This document shows positions 28,122-37,585 of a stretch of 64,000 bases of DNA, in pieces. Source of the stretch: Salinivibrio kushneri (GTDB lineage: Bacteria; Pseudomonadota; Gammaproteobacteria; Enterobacterales; Vibrionaceae); assembly GCF_027286325.1 (NCBI RefSeq), contig NZ_CP114588.1, positions 1,417,317 through 1,481,316 of the forward strand, written 5' to 3'. The translations under genes and the position numbers were made by a program. Each line of letters opens with the position of its first letter. Within the stretch, counting starts at the first letter, position 1. The notes below the pieces were generated by a model. The model searched no databases. It was not told where the DNA came from and saw nothing but the letters and a program-made list of their open reading frames with translations.

Positions 28122-29609
28122 ATGGAACCACTCGATAAGCTGGAAGCTCATTTTAAGCGCCTGTCGCATTTTCAGCACCTTGCCGCAATCTGTGGTTGGG
28201 ATCAAGCAACCATGATGCCAGATGGCGGCAATAACGCCCGTGCCGACGCCATGGCAGAACTCGCCCTCTACTGCCACCAACAAATGACCAAGCCGGAGCT
28301 TGGGGATTGGTTCGCAGACGTAGATGAAAAATCCCGCCACCTGAACGCCACGCAAAAAGCGAGCTTGGCAGAGATGAAGCGCAAATGGCAGCAAGCCAGT
28401 GTGTTACCCGACACCTTAGTTAAAGCCAAATCATTGGCCGGGGCTAAATGCGAGCATGCGTGGCGTCAGCAGCGCCAAGACAATGACTGGGACGGGTTTG
28501 CCAAAAACTTAAAAGAAGTGGTCGCGCTTGCACGCGAAGAAGCCCATATTCGTGCCGATCAAAAGCTTTGCTCACCTTATGATGCGCTCCTTGATTTATA
28601 CGAGCCAGGTATGACCACTGAGCGTATCGATGAAGTATTTGGTGCGCTCAAACAATGGCTACCAGAGACCATCCAAGCTGTAGTCGACAAGCAAGCCAAG
28701 CAGCCAGTCATCACACCTAAAGGGCCCTTCCCACAAGCGCAACAAAAAGCTTTAGGTGAACAAGTGATGAAACAGCTGGGATTTAGTTTTGAGTATGGCC
28801 GGCTCGATGTCAGCACCCACCCATTTTGTGGCGGCGTGCCGACTGATGTGCGCATCACTACCCGATACGATGAGCATGATTTCACCTCAGCACTAATGGG
28901 CGTGATCCACGAAACCGGCCATGCGCGCTATGAGCAAGGACTACCTAAAGACCTAGCCGGTTTACCGATTGGCCAAGCACGCTCAATGGGGGTACATGAA
29001 AGCCAAAGCCTATTTTTTGAAATGCAGCTCGCCCGCAGCACGCCCTTCGCGACATTAATCTGTCAGCAAGCCAAACAAGCCTTTAGCCGCCAAGACGATC
29101 CCGCGTTTCAGGTCGAAAACCTCCACCGCGTGCTCACTCAGGTGTCGCCTGGCTATATCCGCGTCGATGCCGACGAAGTCACCTATCCCGCGCATATTAT
29201 GCTGCGTTACGACATTGAACGTGATCTGATCAGTGGCAAAATGGACGTCGAGCACATCCCTGACCGTTGGGACAACGCAATGCAGCAATACCTCGGCCTC
29301 AGCACCGCTGGCAATTTCAAAAATGGCTGCATGCAAGATATCCACTGGACCGATGGCAGCTTTGGCTACTTCCCGACCTATACCTTAGGGGCACTGTATG
29401 CCGCGCAATTGATGCAAACGATGCGTCAGCAACTGGATGTGGATGGCATTATCGCCAGCGGCAACCTCTCACCCATTTGTGATTGGTTATCCCAACATAT
29501 CTGGCAGCGCGCCAGCACCACCTCAACCGACAACTTACTCAAAGATGCCACCGGCGAAACCCTCAATCCCGCCCATTTCCGCGACTATATTCAAGAGCGG
29601 TATTTGTAA
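28122..29609 (+). CDS. M32 family metallo-carboxypeptidase (carboxypeptidase Taq type)
   Basis: 495 residues. The zinc motif is HETGH inside GVIHETGHARYEQGLP, and MGVHESQSLFFE is the second conserved block of family M32. The N-terminal GWDQATMMP is also typical. Cytoplasmic zinc peptidase that removes C-terminal residues with broad specificity. ATG 28122 is favoured over GTG 28116 because AAGGAAG lies upstream at usable distance. A hairpin terminator follows. Confidence 0.92.
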   Translation: MEPLDKLEAHFKRLSHFQHLAAICGWDQATMMPDGGNNARADAMAELALYCHQQMTKPELGDWFADVDEKSRHLNATQKASLAEMKRKWQQASVLPDTLVKAKSLAGAKCEHAWRQQRQDNDWDGFAKNLKEVVALAREEAHIRADQKLCSPYDALLDLYEPGMTTERIDEVFGALKQWLPETIQAVVDKQAKQPVITPKGPFPQAQQKALGEQVMKQLGFSFEYGRLDVSTHPFCGGVPTDVRITTRYDEHDFTSALMGVIHETGHARYEQGLPKDLAGLPIGQARSMGVHESQSLFFEMQLARSTPFATLICQQAKQAFSRQDDPAFQVENLHRVLTQVSPGYIRVDADEVTYPAHIMLRYDIERDLISGKMDVEHIPDRWDNAMQQYLGLSTAGNFKNGCMQDIHWTDGSFGYFPTYTLGALYAAQLMQTMRQQLDVDGIIASGNLSPICDWLSQHIWQRASTTSTDNLLKDATGETLNPAHFRDYIQERYL

Positions 29610-29623
29610 GCCTCTCTACATTC

Positions 29624-29653
29624 CCCACGCCAGCCCAGCTGGCTTGGGTTTCT
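29624..29653 (+). terminator. Terminator of the M32 carboxypeptidase gene
   Basis: CCCA and GCCAGC pair with GCTGGC and TGGG around a CCA loop, followed by TTTC, 15 bases after the stop codon. Confidence 0.7.
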
Positions 29654-29801
29654 TCACCATTAATCTGTTAATTCCATCACACTTCTGTACAATGCGTGCT
29701 CAGTCATATTTATCTTTACACCCTCCTCGCTTGGCCGTAAGTCAGATGCTTTGTTGGCATGATTACGTGCCTTGGTTGAGCACAGTCGCTAGGAACGTCT
29801 T

Positions 29802-31406
29802 TTGATTTCAATCGCCAATATCACCATGCAATTTGGTGCCGAGCCGCTATTCGAAAACATCTCTGCCAAATTTGGTAACGGAAACCGCTACGGGTTAATC
29901 GGTGCCAACGGTTGTGGCAAATCGACCCTGATGAAGATTATGAGCGGCGCCCTCACCCCAACGGCAGGCAATGTGTCTATCACCCCAGGACAAACCCTGG
30001 GCGAGCTCAGCCAGGATCAATTTGCCTATGAGCAGTATTCAGTGATCGATACGGTGATGATGGGTGATCGTAAACTGTGGGAAATCAAACAAGAGCGTGA
30101 GCGCATTTATTCTCTGCCGGAAATGAGCGAAGAAGACGGTATGGCCGTGGCTGAGTTAGAAAGCCAGTTTGCGGAAATGGACGGTTACACCGCGGAAAGC
30201 CGCGCTGGCGACATTCTTTTGCAAGCGGGTATTGCCGAAGAGCTCCACTTTGGCTTGATGTCACAAGTCGCGCCGGGCTGGAAATTACGGGTGCTACTTG
30301 CCCAAGCCCTGTTCGCCAACCCTGATATTTTGCTGTTGGATGAGCCAACCAACAACTTGGATATTCATACCATTAACTGGTTGGCTGGTGAACTGCAGCA
30401 ACGTCAGTGCACCATGATTATCATTTCTCACGATCGTCATTTCCTTAACGCCACGTGCACACACATGGCCGATATCGATTTTGGTGAGCTTCGTGTTTAC
30501 CCCGGCAACTACGATGACTTTGTCGCTGCATCCAGCTTGGCACGCGAGCAATTACTGGCCAGCAACGCCAAAAAAGAAGCCGAACTGAGTGAGCTGCAAG
30601 ACTTTGTGAATCGTTTCGGTGCCAATGCCTCTAAGGCCAAACAGGCTAGCTCCCGCGCGAAGCGCATGGAAAAAATCCAACTTGATGAAGTGAAAGCATC
30701 AAGCCGCGTGCACCCTTATATCCAGTTTACTGAAAGCAAAAAGCTCCATCGCCAAGCGGTAGAATTGCGGGAGGTAGGCCATGCATTTGACGATTCGCCC
30801 CTGTTTCGCGGCGGCCATTTCTTACTCGAAGCCGGATCGCGTCTCGCCATTATCGGCGAAAACGGGGTAGGTAAATCGACGTTACTGCGCTGTTTAGTCG
30901 GTGAACTTGCGCAAAGCGAAGGCACAATCAAATGGTCAGAAAACGCATCCATTGGCTACTGTGCACAGGATAACAGTGCCGAGTTTGATAACGATCTCAC
31001 CGTCTTTGAGTGGATGTCGCAGTGGCGCACGGCCAAGCATGATGATTTGATTGTTCGAGGTATTTTAGGCCGCTTGTTGTTCTCTGCCGATGATGTCAAC
31101 AAAAAGGCAAAAAGCTGCTCGGGTGGCGAGAAAAACCGCCTAATGTTTGGCAAGCTGATGATGCAAGATATCAATGTGATTGTGATGGATGAGCCGACTA
31201 ACCATATGGATATGGAAGCTATCGAGTCACTCAATAAAGGGCTAGAGCAATTCCCCGGCACCTTGATTTTTGTCAGTCACGATCGTGAGTTTGTTTCTTC
31301 ACTGGCCACCGACATTATTGAGATCAAAGATCAGCAGTTAATCCACTTTAACGGCAGCTACGATGAATACCTCGCGCACTTAGAGAAAGTACGCGCCGTG
31401 GCTTAA
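29802..31406 (+). CDS. ybiT: ABC-F family ATPase, YbiT type
   Basis: 534 residues with two ATPase domains and no membrane part. Walker A motifs are GANGCGKST (residues 35-43) and GENGVGKST, and both Walker B sites read DEPTN ([14 protein letters not shown] and [12 protein letters not shown]). The linker contains the ABC-F P-site tRNA interaction region rich in Arg and Lys. I recognise close similarity along the length to E. coli YbiT (530 residues). The start is TTG 29802, with AGGA seven bases upstream. ABC-F proteins act on the ribosome. Confidence 0.92.
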   Translation: MISIANITMQFGAEPLFENISAKFGNGNRYGLIGANGCGKSTLMKIMSGALTPTAGNVSITPGQTLGELSQDQFAYEQYSVIDTVMMGDRKLWEIKQERERIYSLPEMSEEDGMAVAELESQFAEMDGYTAESRAGDILLQAGIAEELHFGLMSQVAPGWKLRVLLAQALFANPDILLLDEPTNNLDIHTINWLAGELQQRQCTMIIISHDRHFLNATCTHMADIDFGELRVYPGNYDDFVAASSLAREQLLASNAKKEAELSELQDFVNRFGANASKAKQASSRAKRMEKIQLDEVKASSRVHPYIQFTESKKLHRQAVELREVGHAFDDSPLFRGGHFLLEAGSRLAIIGENGVGKSTLLRCLVGELAQSEGTIKWSENASIGYCAQDNSAEFDNDLTVFEWMSQWRTAKHDDLIVRGILGRLLFSADDVNKKAKSCSGGEKNRLMFGKLMMQDINVIVMDEPTNHMDMEAIESLNKGLEQFPGTLIFVSHDREFVSSLATDIIEIKDQQLIHFNGSYDEYLAHLEKVRAVA

Positions 31407-31506
31407 CCCTGAGACTCGTCAACGCTTTGCCGCTGAAAGGCTTTCTTTCCGCGGCAATCCCCGCTATACCTAGAGCACGGTTTATTTTTTGTGTAACGGA
31501 TAATCA

Positions 31507-31992
31507 ATGATGAAATACGTGGCGACTTTTCTCACGCTCTCTAGCCTTGTTTTCGCAACACCAAGCTACGCTCTGTTTGGCCAAGGCGATAAAACGACCG
31601 ATGTGATGACGCAAATGGCGACCCAGTTCGCGGATGAGCAAGCCAGTCAGTCCCCCCTTGTCCAATCCATTACCGAGCAAGTGGATGTGAGTTCAACACA
31701 AGCCGCTGGTGGTGCCAGCGCGTTGCTGGCAATGGCAGCCAATAGTCTGACGGGGAATAACCAGCAAGAGCTTGCGAGTCTCCGCCCTGATTTAAGCTCG
31801 CTGTCTTCATTACTCGGTGACAGTGGTGTCAGTAACAACATCAGTTCACTTAGCAGCCTATATAGCGTGGCAGAAAAACTGGGGATCAATGCCGCAACGT
31901 TGCAGCAATTTGTCCCAATTATCCTTGAGTACCTTGGGCAACAAGGCGCCAGTCAAGGATTACTTAGCTCACTGACACAACTTTGGCCTTAA
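31507..31992 (+). CDS. DUF2780 (VcgC/VcgE-like) secreted protein
   Basis: 161 residues. A signal peptide (MMKYVATFLTLSSLVFATPSYA) is followed by a mature part rich in Ser, Ala, Leu and Gln with short helices, ending QGLLSSLTQLWP. The family was first seen in vibrios and its role is unknown. ATG 31510 is an equally possible start. Predicted periplasmic. A hairpin terminator follows. Confidence 0.75.
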   Translation: MMKYVATFLTLSSLVFATPSYALFGQGDKTTDVMTQMATQFADEQASQSPLVQSITEQVDVSSTQAAGGASALLAMAANSLTGNNQQELASLRPDLSSLSSLLGDSGVSNNISSLSSLYSVAEKLGINAATLQQFVPIILEYLGQQGASQGLLSSLTQLWP

Positions 31993-32012
31993 CCTTCTAA
32001 CGTTATACGCAC

Positions 32013-32041
32013 ACGCGGCTATTAAGGCCGCGTATTTATTT
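32013..32041 (+). terminator. Terminator of the DUF2780 gene
   Basis: ACGCGGC, TATTAAG and GCCGCGT are followed by a T-rich stretch. Confidence 0.75.
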
Positions 32042-32111
32042 GCCCTACCCTCAAGCAAAAAATAGCGAGACGCGTTATCATATCCGCCTTGTTGTTCAAC
32101 ACCGTGTGATT

Positions 32112-33011
32112 ATGCCTGCCTTATCTCTCTCTGCTATCCCCATCGGGATCCGCTATATGCTGCTCTCTGCACTCGGGTTTGCGCTGATGTCGGCCTGCGT
32201 GAAATATGTCAGCATCAACGGCATCCCAGTGTTTGAGATTGTTGCATCGCGGGCCTTGGTCTCGTTAATCATCAGTTATACCGATGTCAGACGCAAAGGC
32301 CTATCACCATGGGGAAATAACAAACCGCTACTGTTGCTACGTGGTGTACTTGGAACCGCAGCACTCATGTGTGTGTACTATGCGGTTACGACACTGCCAC
32401 TCGCTGAAGCTACAGTGCTGCAATACACCCACCCGGTATTTACCGCTATCCTAGGGCTCGTGCTACTTAAAGAGCGTTTACAAGGGGCGACGTTGGTGTG
32501 TATCGCCCTCTGTTTAACTGGGCTCTATATTATGGTGCAACCTAACCTCAATGCCTCCATTGACGATGCGCTTCCTACCTTTAGCGTGGTAGTGGCGTTA
32601 ATGGGCGCATTAGGCAGCTCGATTGCCTATGTGATTGTCCGCAAGCTCAGCCGCACCGAAGACAGCTCAGTAATCATCTTGTATTTCCCGATGATCGCCT
32701 TACCCGTGTCCACCGTGTTGATGTGGCCGTCTTTTGTACTGCCCAGCCTGTCACTGACCTTGCTGTTGGTGCTAGTCGGTGTCTTTACCCAAGTTGGCCA
32801 ATACGGCTTAACTAAAGCGATGCAAACCCAACAAGCGGGACAAGCCTCCGCCTACGCCTATATTCAAATCGTGTTCTCGACATTAATTGGGGTATGGATA
32901 TTTAACGAAGTCCCGTCTATCTGGACTTATACCGGTGGTGGGTTAATTGTCGCTGGCGCATTGTTCAATGCAATGGGGCATCGTCTCTTTAGAAGACGCG
33001 CAAGTGTTTAG
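32112..33011 (+). CDS. EamA/DMT family transporter
   Basis: 299 residues and ten helices with the two-fold EamA repeat. LPLAEATVLQYTHPVFTAIL is the conserved end of the first repeat, and QAGQASAYAYIQIVFSTLIG that of the second. Likely exports a small metabolite or drug. ATG 32112 is chosen because the next residues enter the first helix; the frame upstream to 32040 begins inside a terminator. The ribosome binding site is weak. Confidence 0.85.
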   Translation: MPALSLSAIPIGIRYMLLSALGFALMSACVKYVSINGIPVFEIVASRALVSLIISYTDVRRKGLSPWGNNKPLLLLRGVLGTAALMCVYYAVTTLPLAEATVLQYTHPVFTAILGLVLLKERLQGATLVCIALCLTGLYIMVQPNLNASIDDALPTFSVVVALMGALGSSIAYVIVRKLSRTEDSSVIILYFPMIALPVSTVLMWPSFVLPSLSLTLLLVLVGVFTQVGQYGLTKAMQTQQAGQASAYAYIQIVFSTLIGVWIFNEVPSIWTYTGGGLIVAGALFNAMGHRLFRRRASV

Positions 33012-33122
33012 TCTAGCGCCCGCTTAGAAATCAGATGACCGTGAGAGCGCGCTCTAAATAGACACTCACTCCCTCGGGGTGAATCGCTGCTTGCCTGCCC
33101 TGGCAAGCAGCCCAAAGTGTGA

Positions 33123-34862
33123 CTATTCGGTGCGAATATGCCGAATCGCGCCACTGAGCGAGTCAACATTCTCTTTCAAGTTGGAGACAATCGGGCCTAA
33201 TTGCTCAATCGCCTCATTCATGTCACTCGACAAGTTCTTTATATTCGATAAATTACCAGAAATCTCGTCACTGACAGACAACTGCTCTTCGGTCGCTGAG
33301 GCAATCGAGGTATTGAGACGATGTATTTCTATTGCCGACTCTTTGATCGTGCCCAAGGCATCATTCGCCGTGGTCATATTATCTCGTGTGGATGAGATCT
33401 TTTCTGCATTAACGCGAATGGTTTGTGTCGACTGCTCGGCTTTACCTTGCAAACCACCGATCATTTCTTCTATTTCGCCAGCCGACTTTTGCGTACGCTG
33501 TGCGAGTGACCTGACTTCATCCGCCACCACAGCAAACCCGCGTCCTTGATCACCTGCACGTGCCGCCTCGATAGCCGCATTAAGAGCCAACAAGTTTGTT
33601 TGCTCAGCGATGTCTTTAATCACGTCCAAAACATTACCAACATTGGTTGATTCATCAGCCAACTCTTGGATGACTTCCGAAGTTTTCTTGAACTCCGTCT
33701 CCAAGCTACCGAACTCTAGCATTGTCTTATCAAATACCTCTTTGCTCGAACCGGTTTCTCGTTCGGTATTACCCGCATACTTTTCCGCCATCGACGTATT
33801 TTCCGCAACCGTTGATAATGCAGACGTCATTTCTTCCATCGCGGTCGCAGCCATCTCTAATTCCTGATTTTGCTGGCTCGATACCTTAGCGTTTTTATCC
33901 GTGATGTTCACCAAACTATCTGTGATCTGGGAAATCATATGATTAACGTTATTAATTTTTTCAATAGTCGACGAATAACTACTGATTACTTTATTTACCG
34001 TGCTACCAATCGTGCCGATTTCATTATTTTTGCTATCATCAACACGCAACGTTAAATCTGAGTTGTCATCCACGTTTTTGAGCGTGGATGCCATTCTATC
34101 AATGGGATTAACAACATTACGTTTGGTTATTACATAACCCAGCACAGCGATCACAACCACAACGGCCAACGATATATTGCCAATGAGAACGGTTTTCTTC
34201 ACGCTTGCCGCCGCCTGATTAAATTGCGCATTGGTTCGTGTTTCCAATGCCACAAAAAAACGTTCGATAGGCTTCATGATCTTAGCTTTTTCTTGGTGAT
34301 ATTGCGGGCTGTGTAGCAAGTCGATCGCCATTTGCCTGTCTGGCTCTCCCTGGACGGTATAATTACCGGCGCTGTCTGGATAAAGCCCTTTGACCGCATT
34401 CATGGCTTTCACTTCCATATTCACCAACCCATCAGAATTGCCCTGGGCTGTTTTAAGAAAATCAAACTCTTTCTCCGTAAAGCCAAGCTCTTGCATACGC
34501 TGGTTTAACGCGATTGTCTCTCCATCCGGTTTTGGCTTTTGTCCATAATCTAATACTAAATCCCAATAAATGGTGTGATAATCTTCGGGGCGAGGTTTCT
34601 CTCCGTTACGAATAGCGAGGATATCCATGTACATCTTTTCGTACTTTTCATCTCCCGTCACCACATAGGTTCTACCCAAGCGAGTTAAGTCATCAGAGCT
34701 TTGCCTCAATTCATCGGCAGCTTGATACGATTCATATCGCACCTGAGCCATTTCATCGACTTTATTCATCAGGCCGTTGAGTTGAATAATAGTTATAAAA
34801 CTAATGACAATCCCAGCCCCAATAATAAAGAACACTAACTTCATGGTGTTATTGATGTTCAT
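33123..34862 (-). CDS. Methyl-accepting chemotaxis protein
   Basis: 579 residues. First membrane helix about 9-29, periplasmic sensor of about 200 residues, second membrane helix about 225-247, HAMP domain, then a coiled-coil signalling domain with the hairpin tip [20 protein letters not shown] and [13 protein letters not shown] that contacts CheA and CheW. The sensor begins with a helical part containing [18 protein letters not shown], typical of a four-helix bundle ligand domain. The ligand is unknown. ATG 34862 is preferred to TTG 34868. No C-terminal CheR-binding pentapeptide is seen. Confidence 0.92.
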   Translation of the reverse strand: MNINNTMKLVFFIIGAGIVISFITIIQLNGLMNKVDEMAQVRYESYQAADELRQSSDDLTRLGRTYVVTGDEKYEKMYMDILAIRNGEKPRPEDYHTIYWDLVLDYGQKPKPDGETIALNQRMQELGFTEKEFDFLKTAQGNSDGLVNMEVKAMNAVKGLYPDSAGNYTVQGEPDRQMAIDLLHSPQYHQEKAKIMKPIERFFVALETRTNAQFNQAAASVKKTVLIGNISLAVVVVIAVLGYVITKRNVVNPIDRMASTLKNVDDNSDLTLRVDDSKNNEIGTIGSTVNKVISSYSSTIEKINNVNHMISQITDSLVNITDKNAKVSSQQNQELEMAATAMEEMTSALSTVAENTSMAEKYAGNTERETGSSKEVFDKTMLEFGSLETEFKKTSEVIQELADESTNVGNVLDVIKDIAEQTNLLALNAAIEAARAGDQGRGFAVVADEVRSLAQRTQKSAGEIEEMIGGLQGKAEQSTQTIRVNAEKISSTRDNMTTANDALGTIKESAIEIHRLNTSIASATEEQLSVSDEISGNLSNIKNLSSDMNEAIEQLGPIVSNLKENVDSLSGAIRHIRTE

Positions 34863-35230
34863 ATCCAACCCCTGCTACTCAACAACAGACAACATCGACC
34901 CAAATGCCGCTACCGTTTGATCGTAGAATAGATTCTCGCCATCAATTTAAAAAAGCTGGACAGGAAAAGTCTCGATATCAATTAGTTTTTGATTATTCAA
35001 TAGAAATAAACGCAACGATTAATGTAAGGCCATAAAGTTAAGTGACTCAGAAATACATTAAACTAGTCATTTCAATGAAAAAGACAGACAGCATCGCCAA
35101 TGGCACCACCGACGTTAAAGTTCACGTAGGTCAGACAAGCGCCAGTGCAATGTCAGCCATCTATTAGCCAAGCGGACTGCGCGCCCCGTTGGCTATGCGC
35201 CCATATTCAACATAGTACTGGGGCTTGTGT
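34863..35230. other. Intergenic stretch between the chemoreceptor and the CRISPR island
   Basis: No gene is seen. The left part is AT-rich and probably holds the chemoreceptor promoter. At 35125-35144 a 20-base string recurs with one change at 35307-35326, inside the decayed array. The bases just before 35231 repeat those before the first repeat of array 1. This marks the ragged left edge of the CRISPR island. Confidence 0.6.
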
Positions 35231-35308
35231 CATCGTCGCTGCCTATGCGGCAGTGAACAATCGCTGGGCACGCAGTGGGAGTGCTTTTGTTTCTAAGCTG
35301 CCTGTGCG
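35231..35308 (-). CRISPR. Decayed CRISPR remnant left of array 1
   Basis: A degenerate repeat at 35231-35258 is identical to the degenerate terminal repeat of array 1 (35455-35482). A 31-base spacer-like stretch follows, then a truncated repeat at 35290-35308 that breaks off after CTGTGCG. The 41 bases at 35218-35258 are an exact copy of 35442-35482. This is an older array end, broken off inside a repeat. Confidence 0.75.
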
Positions 35309-35397
35309 TAGGTCGGACAAGCGCCAACTCGATCGTACAAGCTTGGGGTGATTTGCGTCGCGCGTCTCCGACATCGAGGCCAACGATTAACCTCGAT

Positions 35398-35454
35398 CGT
35401 GACAGGCGCCCGTTGATAGTTTTTATATATCCAACACCGTGCTGGGGCTTGTGT
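35398..35454 (-). repeat. Trailer sequence of array 1 (copy A)
   Basis: This 57-base block ahead of the distal repeat of array 1 is closely similar to 37529-37585 ahead of array 2. Both contain GTGACAGGCGCCC and AGTTTTTATATATCCAACAC. Shared trailer and shared leader show that arrays 1 and 2 are copies of one ancestral array locus. Confidence 0.8.
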
Positions 35455-35662
35455 CATCGTCGCTGCCTATGCGGCAGTGAACGTTGATGGGACAAAACAG
35501 GCGGCCGCTGTCAGTTTCTAAGCTGCCTATGCGGCAGTGAACAAAAACGCTTGGCCAACTTTGTTGCGCCAAAATTTCTAAGCTGCCTATGCGGCAGTGA
35601 ACCCCCGAGGCCAGCGCCGCCGCCGTGCAGTTGCTTTCTAAGCTGCCTATGCGGCAGTGAAC
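35455..35662 (-). CRISPR. CRISPR array 1, type I-F, 4 repeats and 3 spacers
   Basis: 28-base repeats at 35455-35482 (degenerate first 7 bases), 35515-35542, 35575-35602 and 35635-35662. The three 32-base spacers give an exact 60-base period. On the minus strand the repeat starts GTTCACTGCCGC and ends AGCTTAGAAA, the I-F repeat type whose inner hairpin is cut by Csy4. The repeats carry A in CTATGCGG (plus strand) where array 3 has G. Leader on the right, degenerate trailer repeat on the left. Confidence 0.95.
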
Positions 35663-35805
35663 AATAGAATAACGTAATAATCGTCAGTAACAACAGGCCG
35701 TTAGGATAAAAATCATCTTTTACCCTTGTTAAAGATGGCCTTTTGTAACTAACTGTATTTCTTGTTTATTTTTAAGTGGCTAAAAAAGAAGGGTAAGAAG
35801 GTGCC
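35663..35805 (-). promoter_or_regulatory. CRISPR leader of array 1
   Basis: AT-rich sequence directly beyond the last perfect repeat. It shares long identical blocks with the flanks of arrays 2 and 3 (TTAGGATAAAAAT, TTTTACCCTTGTTA, and an AAGGG near the end). Conservation at three sites marks it as the leader that drives transcription and directs spacer insertion. Confidence 0.85.
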
Positions 35806-35828
35806 GATTAGCTCTCCGTTAGATTGGC

Positions 35829-36704
35829 TCACGAATCGATGGTAAAGTCCTCGTGCAGGGCTTTCCAATGATTACGTAGCATCGCTTTGTGCTCCGTTAA
35901 CATCGGTAATTGCGCAAGTTGATTTGGCCAGATATCTCGTGCCAGGTTGATCGTATCCAACAGATGCGGTTTGATCATTTGCCACGGCACACCCACATCT
36001 TGCGACCAGCGTTCAAAATGGCTCAAACTAATATCATACCAACGCTTACTTTTCGCCATTTTCAACGCAATGTTGTCATATTCAATATAGGGCTGCGTAA
36101 AGACCACATCATAAAGCGGTGATAATCGCGGCAACATACGGTCGGGGTAACAGATCGTCCAGTTTTTTAAGTGCGCATCGCCATTCCCGAGCAAGATATT
36201 AATCAGCAGCCTGCGTGCCATTTGCTGTATGTCTTCTCGTCCATTAGCACTCTCACGATATAACACTTTTCCCAACTGCTCATAATTCACTTTTTGATAT
36301 TTATCTGAAGGATATAAGCCAAACACCTGAGCAAAATCCTCCGCATGTATTCGGCCATCCGACCCGCGATCAAAGCGTTGTATGCCATACGCAAAGGGCT
36401 CGTTTGGTAGCTGAATATTGGGTAAGCCCTCTAACTCAGCCACGTTGATCAAACGTATTTCAGGAACCACGGCGCCGGCCTGCGCAGCGAGCGTCATACA
36501 AGTGAATTCGTTGAGAGGCACGCCTTTATGCACGGTTGAGGGTGTTTTTATGATCCATGAGTCTTCATTGGCGTCGTGATCAATATGGTATCGACCATCA
36601 CGGTGCGATGAAGAAAATTTCATCTGTACGCCGGCTAATGAAAACTTGTTATCAGCATGCTTAACATCAATCTGCTGCGGTGCGGTTGAGAGTCTTTGCG
36701 CCAA
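35829..36704 (-). CDS. HipT-like kinase domain (C-terminal part of a split HipA)
   Basis: 291 residues with the complete HipA kinase core: glycine-rich loop FSLAGVQMKF, Lys53 in WIIKTP, catalytic GNGDAHLKN (Asp176) and metal-binding LSPLYDVV. HipA-type kinases phosphorylate tRNA synthetases and stop growth. It is in the same frame as the HipS-like gene upstream, separated only by TAG and GCA. The only early start is TTG 36704 with a poor binding site; the next Met (residue 28) lies inside the glycine loop. So it is either a HipBST-type kinase, a read-through product, or a hipA broken by a nonsense mutation. Confidence 0.75.
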   Translation of the reverse strand: MAQRLSTAPQQIDVKHADNKFSLAGVQMKFSSSHRDGRYHIDHDANEDSWIIKTPSTVHKGVPLNEFTCMTLAAQAGAVVPEIRLINVAELEGLPNIQLPNEPFAYGIQRFDRGSDGRIHAEDFAQVFGLYPSDKYQKVNYEQLGKVLYRESANGREDIQQMARRLLINILLGNGDAHLKNWTICYPDRMLPRLSPLYDVVFTQPYIEYDNIALKMAKSKRWYDISLSHFERWSQDVGVPWQMIKPHLLDTINLARDIWPNQLAQLPMLTEHKAMLRNHWKALHEDFTIDS

Positions 36705-36707
36705 TGC

Positions 36708-37088
36708 CTAACGCGGTAACTCACCCGCTTTAATCGGCGTTGCAACAATGGCTCCGGGCAGGTTTTTCCCCATATATGCGAGTATCGCGAACTCATTGTT
36801 TGTATGACACTGTAACGCCTGTGAGACGACGTCTCTCAATGCGCCTTCTGGGAGCAAATTGGAGAGCACTGGCGGCAGTTTATCCGTGCGAATTTGTGGT
36901 GTGTGTAAGTATTGCGGATCGCGACGTTGCCTTAACGAAAAGGTCAAACGCTCATGCTGAGAGGTGGTGATAAACGCCGGATTGAACGTGAGAATATTCT
37001 TCCCGCCCGCGTAGTGAGTAACAACGGCTACATCAACGCCATGCAGTTGAATGTTCAGCCCCTCAACGCCTTCACTGGTTTTGGTCAT
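36708..37088 (-). CDS. HipS-like N-terminal subdomain of a split HipA
   Basis: 126 residues equivalent to N-subdomain 1 of HipA, with SNLLPEGALRDVV and NNEFAILAYMGKNLPGAIV as conserved blocks. In HipBST systems this part is a separate protein (HipS) that acts as antitoxin; in HipBA it is fused to the kinase. It overlaps hipB by 17 bases. The frame ends with TAG (36708-36710) and continues open into the kinase part. Gene order hipB, hipS, hipT matches HipBST. Confidence 0.7.
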   Translation of the reverse strand: MTKTSEGVEGLNIQLHGVDVAVVTHYAGGKNILTFNPAFITTSQHERLTFSLRQRRDPQYLHTPQIRTDKLPPVLSNLLPEGALRDVVSQALQCHTNNEFAILAYMGKNLPGAIVATPIKAGELPR

Positions 37089-37380
37089 CGCTATGTTCCG
37101 TCCCTAACCAAAAGTCGAGATCGTCGTTATCATCATCTTTATAACGATCGAGGTTTACCGACTCATCAACCATCTGAGATGCTTTGGGCTCGAGCGTTAA
37201 TGTCAGGTCGAGCCCTTCAAGCACGCGCAGCAAAGTCGATAACCGAACATCACTCCCCGCCTCTACTCGCTGATACTGCTGTTGTTTCATGCCAATACGC
37301 ATGTACATGTCAGACTGCTCTAGCCCAAGTGATTTGCGACGGGCTTGCAATGCGCGCGCTATATCTTTTAGTGACACCAT
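37072..37380 (-). CDS. hipB: HipB-like antitoxin, Xre-type DNA-binding protein
   Basis: 102 residues. The helix-turn-helix runs from SLKDIARALQARRKSLGLEQ to GMKQQQYQRVEAGSDVRLST, followed by a Lys/Asp-rich tail (YKDDDNDDLDFW). ATG 37380 is chosen, since the family starts just before the first helix; the frame extends to 37428 through the operator region. Three palindromic sites lie directly upstream, as expected for autoregulation of a hip operon. Confidence 0.85.
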   Translation of the reverse strand: MVSLKDIARALQARRKSLGLEQSDMYMRIGMKQQQYQRVEAGSDVRLSTLLRVLEGLDLTLTLEPKASQMVDESVNLDRYKDDDNDDLDFWLGTEHSDDQNQ

Positions 37381-37391
37381 CACATCCCCAA

Positions 37392-37466
37392 ACAACTTTA
37401 ATATTGTATTATGGCTTACATACAACATATTAGTTGTTCTTTAAGAAATTACAACGTATTCATTGT
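37392..37466. promoter_or_regulatory. Three evenly spaced operator sites for HipB
   Basis: ACAACTTTAATATTGT (37392-37407), ACAACATATTAGTTGT (37422-37437) and ACAACGTATTCATTGT (37451-37466) share the pattern ACAAC-N6-RTTGT. They are spaced 30 and 29 bases, close to three helical turns, just upstream of hipB. Confidence 0.75.
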
Positions 37467-37528
37467 TTAATAAGTCACAACATCAAGACTAGCATGGAGC
37501 ATTTACATCGGTTGATATAAGCGCTAAT

Positions 37529-37585
37529 CGTGACAGGCGCCCATTGACAGTTTTTATATATCCAACACTGTAGCGGCGCTTGTGT
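37529..37585 (-). repeat. Trailer sequence of array 2 (copy B)
   Basis: Closely similar to 35398-35454. Together with the leaders, it makes the hip cassette sit between two direct repeats of about 350-400 bases. Confidence 0.8.

Noticed and set aside
33087..33110. Hairpin CTGCTTGCC with GGCAAGCAG near the end of the chemoreceptor gene as terminator
   Set aside because: A perfect nine-base stem, but no T run on either strand. It may be a structural element, but there is no support for calling it a terminator.
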